From: Ophiostoma sp. CBS 140.51 | Taxonomy: Eukaryota > Ascomycota > Sordariomycetes > Ophiostomatales > Ophiostomataceae | NCBI GenBank assembly: GCA_029298735.1 | Contig: JANSLP010000070.1 | Coordinates: 62,001 to 126,000 of the forward strand | DNA: 64,000 bases | Direction of reading: 5' to 3' | In this document: positions 57,404 through 64,000 of the stretch, piece by piece | Layout: each line of letters opens with the position of its first letter | How positions within the stretch are numbered: the stretch's first letter is position 1 | Translations under genes and position numbers: made by a program | Notes under the pieces: model-generated | What the model saw: the letters and a program-made list of their open reading frames with translations, nothing else | Databases searched by the model: none | What the model was told of the DNA's origin: nothing

Positions 57404-57832
57404 GAGTTTGGCATCTGTAGTCATACTCAACGAATTGAGGCGTCTCCAAATGCGATTTCATAGTGATAATCGAAGAAAAATTTTGTCAAAAAATTAGATA
57501 CATGAAGTACAAAAAGGTATATTGTAGAAGAGTAGGAAATGTATGAAACGAAGGGAGATATTGCTCCCAAGTGGACCGGATGGAAACTCAAAATAACAAG
57601 AAAGCACAAATAACAACGTCAGAAAGCGACCTTTTTCATTCCGTCTCTTTCCATGCATGGTATCTTGCAAAAACAAACGTAAGAATCAAAAGAATATGGA
57701 ACCAACATGAAGTACCCTTCTGCGAAATGAAGAAGTACCAAAACAAAAAACAAAAATGCAGACTAAATCATAGAAATATCGTCTCATCGAATCACCGTAT
57801 GCTTCATTTCACCAGGACAAGTCTTCGGATAC
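57404..57832. other. intergenic between convergent genes
   Basis: 3' flanks, A-rich; AATAAA-like words. No gene. Confidence 0.55.
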
Positions 57833-60800
57833 CTAACCCCGAAACGACTGCGGCGGCCCAGAGTTACGGAAAAAGTCGGCGAGATCCTGAGTAGCCCGCG
57901 AGGCAGTCGGCTGAGCTTCGCGAGGCTCGAACTTCTTCATTGGCACACGGCCACTGCCGCTGGAAGCAGCAACCGGCCGGTTGGCGCCAGACATGCTAGA
58001 CTGCGACGCAAGAGATGAAGTGGTACCATACTTGTCCAGACCAGGGGGGATGTTGACCTGGATAGGGACATGGTTGCGGCTGCGGCTGGTCATCGTTGAA
58101 CCTGCACGGCTAATGAGCGACCGCGAATCGAAGCCACCGAAACCCATGTGGGAACCACTGCTGCTGTTCAGGCCGCGAGAGTTGGAGTTGCTGCTGATGC
58201 TGTTGTTGCGCGTAAAGCGCGACATGAGGCTTGGTGCGCTCGCCTTCTTTTTCGGCACAGGTGGCTGCTGGCGGCTGCGAGTCTGAGGAATGTCAAAAAG
58301 TACAGGGTTGGTGTCAGCCGGCGGTGGAACACTGTTCAGGAAGTCCATGAGGCTTTCTTCCTTGGCAGCCGGAGCAGGACGGCGACCGCCACCGGAGATC
58401 GGGAGCACAACATCAAAGTCGTCCTCCTCGTCGCTGAGGTCGATCGCGTACGGATCCTTGACGCGACGGGTCTTGCGCTTGGGCATGGGCATGGCATCGG
58501 GGCCATCGAACATGTTGGCGCTCTGGCCTGCCCCGATTCTCGGCGAAGGTTGCTTGTTGTCCTTCTTGAGCAGGCCAGCGGAGGAGCCCATGGAGCTCTC
58601 CGTCACATTAGTCGACGCAGCGCTGTAGCGAAGATTGGGAATGTTGGCATCCACAGCACGTCCACCGACGGCACCCGACATCTGGTCAGAGTCCATGGTA
58701 GTGCGGAAGGGCGCAACCGTTCTAGGGATGCGCGGGTTACTTGCACCACCAGCCGCAGTGGGCGGACCGCGGCGGATGAAGTCGATGAGGTCGGAGTTGT
58801 CGTCCTTATCAACAACTGCCTCGCGTGCCTGGTACCGCTGGCGGCTACTGAATGTGGAAACTCTGCCAGAATCAATGCTCGTCTTGGACATACCGGCAGC
58901 ACTGTTCAAGGTACGCATGGCATTAGAAACGGAGCCGTTCATGGTACCACTGCGTGAGGCAGGAGGAACAACCGAGCCACCGGTAGGGCCAGTGCCACGG
59001 ATGAACTCGGCGAAATCGGCGAGTGATTCCCGCGGGACACGGGCCTCGCGGGCTTGCGGGCCAGGTCCACGAGCTCTAGATGACATCGAGGTAACTGAGG
59101 GAGCAATGCTGCGCGGGGACCGTGGCACAGGGCCAGACAACTTGACCGTCGAAGTGGTTTCGGTAGAGCGAGTAGTCTCGAAGGTGTTTGCGCGGGAGAT
59201 TGATGCCGAGCGCTTGTCCTCGCCCCGGTTGTTGACTGAGGATGAGCGCGAGCGGTCACCCGTCTGGCGAGCGTCTTCGCTCTTGCGGCTCTTCACAACG
59301 ATAGAGCTCCCATCGTGGAGCGAACGTGTAGACTGTAGGGAAAGGGTGGTCAGCATAGATAGATTCATAGCATCGTGGTTAATTGGAATGAAACTCACAT
59401 CCATGTCACGCATATTCTCGGGTGTGAGAGTGTACTGGATCGTCTGGTCGCTCTGGATAAGCTGCTCAAAGTTGCGCGCTACATCTTCAGGGCGCATGAC
59501 TGTGCTCTCCTCGGAAGATCTCTTCGGCTTAAACTTGCTCGTCGAAGACGAGATGGATGACGCCACGCTCTGCTTCCGGCCAGCAGCCTCCGCCTCTGCA
59601 CGAAGTTGGGCCTCAGTACGCGCCTGTACCTGGGCTTGCGCCTGAGCCTGAGCCCGTGCTTGTTGTTCACGGCTAGAGCTAGGCGAGGGCTGGTTGATGG
59701 CGCGAGAGGGCGAGGGAGGCTGCTCCCGCAGGGGGCTCGGAGTGTGGGTGGAAGAGGCAGCAGCACCAGCTGCAACAGCACCAGCGGCGACCGCGGCGGC
59801 AGCAGCACCAGCCATGGCCGACGCACTGGAAATGCCTTGGCGCTTGGCACTCCGCTCAGGCAGCACAATCTCCTGTGTCTTGGCGGGCACCTCCGGCTTG
59901 TCGTCGAGGAAGAAAGTTCCTGATGAAGTGGTGGAGCTGAGGATGGTAACCTTGGTGGGTGCAGTCGGGGCCGGAGGCGGCGGAGGGCGCATCGAAAGCT
60001 GTGAAGGAGTCGGGGACGCAGTGTAGCGAGCAGCCGATTGAACGGGCAAAACAGGCGACTTTGTGGGCACCGTCTTGTGCTCGCTGGGGTGGGATGTGAC
60101 TTGGCTTATCGCCGCGGTGATCTCCTCTGCCTCGGAGATGGACTCGCTCGTGTGCGACCTGGCCATCTTCGTGCCAGTCAATGAAGATCTAGGATGAGAT
60201 GAGGCAGAAGCTTGCTCAACGGAGCGTGCGTTGCCCTCCTCGGCAATCGCCTGCACCGAGATGCTGCTGGTCCGAGATGTGTTGCTAGCACGAGAAGGAG
60301 CAACAGGCTCGTGGACAATATCAACCGAACCGTTCCGCGACCGGGTAACAGGGCTGCGAGGACCAGTTACGTCGATGACACGCAGCGAGTGCACACTCGG
60401 TGAGCGGGCTGGTAGACTTGGGCTCATCGACACCGGGCGGCCGTGCTCAGAAGCGGAGGGTGAATTGCTGCGGCCAGAAATGGAAACGCGGGATGATGTA
60501 AGAATCTCCGGCTCCTCTGTGAACTCGTCAAGCTCCTCGTCAGCATCCTCGCGACCAGAGCTATTCTCAGCAGTCATCGAGGACACGGGAACAGCGCGCG
60601 GGGAGGTAGTAGTAATAGCAGCACCAATAATGGTCGTCTGGAGTGGAGGAGGGAAAGACGGTCTCTTCTTCTGCTTCGCAGCCTTGGGCGCGATACCCTT
60701 GTCGGCTTCTGTATCAGTTGTCTCGGGAGGGGTGTCGTATTCAGTCTCGTTGTCGGCATCTGCAGAAGATGTGGCTTCCTCCTCAGTTTTCTCTTGGCCA

Positions 60801-62338
60801 TCAACCTGCTCCGCCTCCTCCTCAGAGGGCTTCACACGCTTAGCCGATGGCGAGGCGTATGGCGAAGTAGAGGGGGTGGGGAGGGAGTTGGCGCGTTTGC
60901 GAGAGTAAGGCATTTCGGGAGTGCGAGGCTCGGAGAGTGTCGGAGTGGGGAGGCCAGCCATAATGGCATGAGAGAAGATCATCAGGCTCTTCGGGCGGCT
61001 TGGATCGTCGGTCGACTTCTTCTGCTTCCGGCCAAAGGCGTCGTGCTCGTCATCACCGTCAATCTCCTCGTCATCACTGTAGTAGCCCAGACCAGGGAGG
61101 AGGATCTCCGCAACGTCTCTCTCACCGAGAGGGAGGGGGACAGAAAGAGCAAGGCTGAGCCACTCCTCCTCGTCGCGCTCAACAACAGGTGCTGCCCCGG
61201 CCTTGTCGCCCTCCGTTGTCTCCTCGACCTCGGCAGACTTCTCGGCAGTCTCCTCTACCTTCTCGTCTCTGTCGTTCTTGGAAGACGAGTCGTCACGGGC
61301 TTCGCCAGCCTCAGAAATCGGTCCTGCAATCGTAGAATCGTCCTGGCTGGCCTGGCGGATGTGGGCGCTGGAGCGGCCAAGCTCGTGTGGGATGGAACGC
61401 TGCTGGAAAGCATGGACATCGGTAATGGGAGACCGTATCCGCTTCTTCCAAGCTCTCCAGAGCCGGCCAATGGTGCGGTCAAAAGCCACGCGGTCCATGT
61501 CAACCTCTTCGACTGTTATGCGTTCGGCGACAGGCGCAGGGCTCGCGGCGGCACCAGTGTTCTTACGCTCCTTCTCAAAAATGAAGCGCATGCGATGGTA
61601 GGCAGCTTGGCCAGCTGAGGTCAGAGCCTGCTCGCCCATAAATTCGAGGATAGATGTGAGAAAAATTGCCACCGCAGGAGACACGGTCTCGCCCAGTGCC
61701 TCGTCGCCTCCATCAAGATGTTCCTGTTCCATATAGAAGTCCTCGTCCTCCTCTTCCATGTCACCGAGGGACGAGTACACCATGCAGCGAAGGCGTGTGC
61801 GCTTCCACACCAACTCAAGATCCCAGTCTTTTGGTGAGTCCGGGGTCTGGGATTGGAGCATGTCTTCGTCGTCACCACCACCGAGGTACTCCCGGAGCTC
61901 CTCATCGGCTTGGTTAATGGCATCCTTGGCCAACTTGGGCTTAAGAACCTCAGTCACGGCCGGGCGCAGTGCCGCAATGGACGTCGAGCGAGCGATTGAC
62001 AGGAAGCTGAAAAGAAGCTGGTCTAAGAAGTTGTTGACGAGCTGGAGGGCGGCGTTCGAGACGAGGGCGGTTTCGCCAGACGGCTCGATGCCGTGCTGGT
62101 CATACCATGTGTTAGCGTGATTGTCGTGGTCGTTTGTGACAATCTGAGAGGCGGCAGAGGCGGCAATGAAGGCCGCGTCGGGAGAGATGGACAGAGGCGG
62201 CGACATCAGGCCGTGGCCGATGGTGGATGGGCGGTCGCTCGAAATACTCGGTGCTCGAGATCTTGATTTTTGTGATGCGGAAGTGATGCCAGAGGCAGGT
62301 CGGGAGGCACTCCCCGAATCAGAAGATGGGTAGGCCAT
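57833..62338 (-). CDS. large disordered fungal protein with repeated DF-x-R-GPP motifs
   Basis: Exons 62338-59399 and 59332-57833 give 1479 residues. The 66-nt in-frame intron (GTGAGT donor, CTGAC branch, CTACAG acceptor) would add 22 residues if read through. The folded part is at the N-terminus (about 50-265): helical segments AAFIAASAASQIV, ETALVSNAALQLVNNFLDQLLFSFLS and VSPAVAIFLTSILEFMGEQ, resembling a histone-fold-like bundle (weak inference). The remainder is disordered: acidic, Ser/Pro-rich, with an Ala-Gln repeat (about 900-930). The C-terminal third has four related motifs: ADFAEFIRGTGPTGG (about 1081), DLIDFIRRGPP (1157), LMDFLNSVPPP (1304) and DLADFFRNSGPP (end). Orthologues appear in many ascomycetes as uncharacterised proteins; I cannot name a function. 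Confidence 0.82.
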   Translation of the reverse strand: MAYPSSDSGSASRPASGITSASQKSRSRAPSISSDRPSTIGHGLMSPPLSISPDAAFIAASAASQIVTNDHDNHANTWYDQHGIEPSGETALVSNAALQLVNNFLDQLLFSFLSIARSTSIAALRPAVTEVLKPKLAKDAINQADEELREYLGGGDDEDMLQSQTPDSPKDWDLELVWKRTRLRCMVYSSLGDMEEEDEDFYMEQEHLDGGDEALGETVSPAVAIFLTSILEFMGEQALTSAGQAAYHRMRFIFEKERKNTGAAASPAPVAERITVEEVDMDRVAFDRTIGRLWRAWKKRIRSPITDVHAFQQRSIPHELGRSSAHIRQASQDDSTIAGPISEAGEARDDSSSKNDRDEKVEETAEKSAEVEETTEGDKAGAAPVVERDEEEWLSLALSVPLPLGERDVAEILLPGLGYYSDDEEIDGDDEHDAFGRKQKKSTDDPSRPKSLMIFSHAIMAGLPTPTLSEPRTPEMPYSRKRANSLPTPSTSPYASPSAKRVKPSEEEAEQVDGQEKTEEEATSSADADNETEYDTPPETTDTEADKGIAPKAAKQKKRPSFPPPLQTTIIGAAITTTSPRAVPVSSMTAENSSGREDADEELDEFTEEPEILTSSRVSISGRSNSPSASEHGRPVSMSPSLPARSPSVHSLRVIDVTGPRSPVTRSRNGSVDIVHEPVAPSRASNTSRTSSISVQAIAEEGNARSVEQASASSHPRSSLTGTKMARSHTSESISEAEEITAAISQVTSHPSEHKTVPTKSPVLPVQSAARYTASPTPSQLSMRPPPPPAPTAPTKVTILSSTTSSGTFFLDDKPEVPAKTQEIVLPERSAKRQGISSASAMAGAAAAAVAAGAVAAGAAASSTHTPSPLREQPPSPSRAINQPSPSSSREQQARAQAQAQAQVQARTEAQLRAEAEAAGRKQSVASSISSSTSKFKPKRSSEESTVMRPEDVARNFEQLIQSDQTIQYTLTPENMRDMDVSFIPINHDAMNLSMLTTLSLQSTRSLHDGSSIVVKSRKSEDARQTGDRSRSSSVNNRGEDKRSASISRANTFETTRSTETTSTVKLSGPVPRSPRSIAPSVTSMSSRARGPGPQAREARVPRESLADFAEFIRGTGPTGGSVVPPASRSGTMNGSVSNAMRTLNSAAGMSKTSIDSGRVSTFSSRQRYQAREAVVDKDDNSDLIDFIRRGPPTAAGGASNPRIPRTVAPFRTTMDSDQMSGAVGGRAVDANIPNLRYSAASTNVTESSMGSSAGLLKKDNKQPSPRIGAGQSANMFDGPDAMPMPKRKTRRVKDPYAIDLSDEEDDFDVVLPISGGGRRPAPAAKEESLMDFLNSVPPPADTNPVLFDIPQTRSRQQPPVPKKKASAPSLMSRFTRNNSISSNSNSRGLNSSSGSHMGFGGFDSRSLISRAGSTMTSRSRNHVPIQVNIPPGLDKYGTTSSLASQSSMSGANRPVAASSGSGRVPMKKFEPREAQPTASRATQDLADFFRNSGPPQSFRG

Positions 62339-64000
62339 TGTGTCGTTTTAAAAAGAAAGAATCCGTCCCGTGAGAAGGGCAATGGTAATGGGTGTATGGG
62401 AAAAAGGAAATTCGACGAAGCAGGGGGTGGATACAGCCAGAAATGCAGTGCTTCCTGGTCCGCTCAGCTCCGCGCTTGCTACCGTCTTCTCTTTGGACTG
62501 CAGGCCCTCCCTGGCCTGTTTCCGTTTTCTTTTTTTCGTTTCTTTTCCCTCGTGCAAGGCAAAGATGACTGGGCTGTACTCCTGCTCACAGTGGTGCAAT
62601 AGTCAGCTCCGCTGCTTGTTGGTAGGCGGTAGGACAGCGCGTAGTGAGATGTGTCTATGGTGGGCGGTGGCTTGCGGCTCGGAGATGATGGATTGGTGCA
62701 GAAAACGAGAGAGTGCGAGAAAAGAGGGGGGAATAGGTCGCACGAAAGTAAGGCTAATAAAAAAGAGAATCTGAAATGAGAGGACGGCGGGACGAAATTG
62801 GCGCAGCGGTCGGAAAAGCCAGGTCGTGTGCCTGTTTTTGTTTGTCGTCTAATATGTCGCTGTTCCTGCTTTTGTTTGTTCTGGCTGAAATAGAAGGCGG
62901 ACGAGGCAGTCGGCAGGCTGCAGGCTGCACACACACAATTAGTTGCTGCAATATAGAATAGATAGAGCGGATGGATCGTGAGCCAAAAGAGAAAGAATAA
63001 AAGAGTGAACGCTGAAACGGCAGGTTCAAGAAAAGCAAATGGCAAAATAGGCCGCTCTGTATGATCCGCGAGAAACGGGTTGCGCTTGCAGAACGCGTTC
63101 ATGCGGAGAAAGAGGGAACTTTTTGTATGAACAATTCAAGGAACATATGAAGGCAAAAAGGAAAACATAGCGGGGGAATGATGATCGCCAGGAAAAATAG
63201 ACTTGGGTAAGCTGAGTTCCACGGGTCGAGGAGAAAAGAGAAGGCGATCAGAAGCAAAGTGGTATCCAAAGTAAGAGGTGTGTGCGCTGTGAGAAATACA
63301 GTATGGAGTGCAGTTTGCGAACAAGAAGTCTTTTGTGTGTGGCAGGCAATTAATTGGGGAAAGACGAAGACGTTCTGTTTCCTGCAGATGTGAACAGCCA
63401 GGAACTGCAGAAGCCGTTCAGACGGGAAGTAGAAGGTGCCCTGCATGTGGAAAATGCTTGCTTCGCTGGGAGAAAATTCACAAGAATACTTGTCTGGTCT
63501 GGACATGTGCAGGTCGCGTCTGGGAGAGACTTGGCTATGACGGTCGCACAACAGTGTCGAATGAATGGGATTTGAATGGGATTGACTGAAGGACAAAAGA
63601 CGAAAGCGGTTGCAGGTGGATGCGTGTGCTTGTGCTTCGCTTCTGGAGTTGTCTTCTCTCGCACCGTCTTTGCCTTGCTTTGCTTTGCTGTCTCCCGGCT
63701 TTGTCCAGGGCGCCTGCTTCTTTGACGGTGCACAGCATTGTCCAGCGCCAACGGTCGTCTTCGTCGTGCCCGCGGGTATCCCGTCCAACCATGAGGGATG
63801 ACGGGCCACGGCAGGAGAGGGAGAAGGGTTGACCGGCAGCAAAACCAACAGACCGGCAAACGGGCGCAACAGGGCGTCCAGATGCAAGGGAGACACAAAG
63901 GGCAATGTGTGTAGGTGTAGACATATTGTGCGAATGTTGGCGGCGCCGATACGAGGGCAGAGAACAAAGAACGACGCATTGAATGGCAAACGCAAATGGA
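62339..64000. promoter_or_regulatory. upstream region/leader of the large protein gene; no other gene
   Basis: 1.66 kb to the window edge. A long minus-strand frame (63099-63995) and overlapping frames lack domains, have biased Ser/His/Leu composition and are taken as non-coding. Possible long 5' UTR. Nothing else recognised. Confidence 0.45.

Noticed and set aside
63099..63995. 298-codon minus-strand frame
   Set aside because: No domain, odd composition, overlapping equally long frames in other phases; more likely leader/promoter.

Overview
The window is nuclear DNA of a filamentous ascomycete (Pezizomycotina; probably a sordariomycete, order not resolvable by eye). The signs are short GT-AG introns of about 50-210 nt with CTAAC/CTGAC-type branch points inside GC-rich genes, two Zn2Cys6 transcription factors, and typical fungal families (Atg5, Mpo1-like, DUF1446/AtuA-like, MARVEL, EthD). 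No rRNA, tRNA or CRISPR array was recognised. I assigned splice sites by hand, using donor, branch point, acceptor and restored family homology.

Layout. 1-15.3 kb is mostly housekeeping: an S6K/Ypk3-like AGC kinase (-), the bifunctional purine enzyme ADE17 (+), the spliceosomal WD40 protein Prp4 (-), an Mpo1-like membrane dioxygenase (+), and two divergent poly-serine proteins of unknown function. An inverted-repeat (foldback/MITE-like) element lies between prp4 and the Mpo1-like gene. 15.8-16.7 kb holds a secreted, possibly GPI-anchored protein. 16.7-22.5 kb is gene-poor and contains the wreck of a short-chain dehydrogenase beside an intact flavin monooxygenase (22.6-24.6 kb). ATG5 (25.4-26.5 kb) and a glycine-rich hydrophilin-like gene (27.2-28.4 kb) follow.

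28.4-37.4 kb is an accessory-looking stretch. It has decayed ORFs with in-frame stops, a five-copy 15-bp repeat, a probable solo LTR (32127-32392), a MARVEL-type membrane protein and a threonine-rich secreted protein.

37.4-57.4 kb reads as one candidate catabolic or detoxification cluster: Zn2Cys6 regulator 1, AtuA/DUF1446-like protein, SDR oxidoreductase, EthD-domain protein, TRI12-like MFS transporter, ABC-B (MDR) transporter and Zn2Cys6 regulator 2. The AtuA-like and SDR genes share a divergent promoter, as do the ABC transporter and regulator 2. The ABC gene carries a one-nucleotide frameshift in its first membrane segment. The content suggests enzymatic breakdown of an acyl or terpenoid-like substrate with import/export and two local regulators; the substrate is inference only. 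The window closes with a 1479-residue disordered fungal protein carrying repeated DF-x-R-GPP-type motifs, followed by its upstream region.
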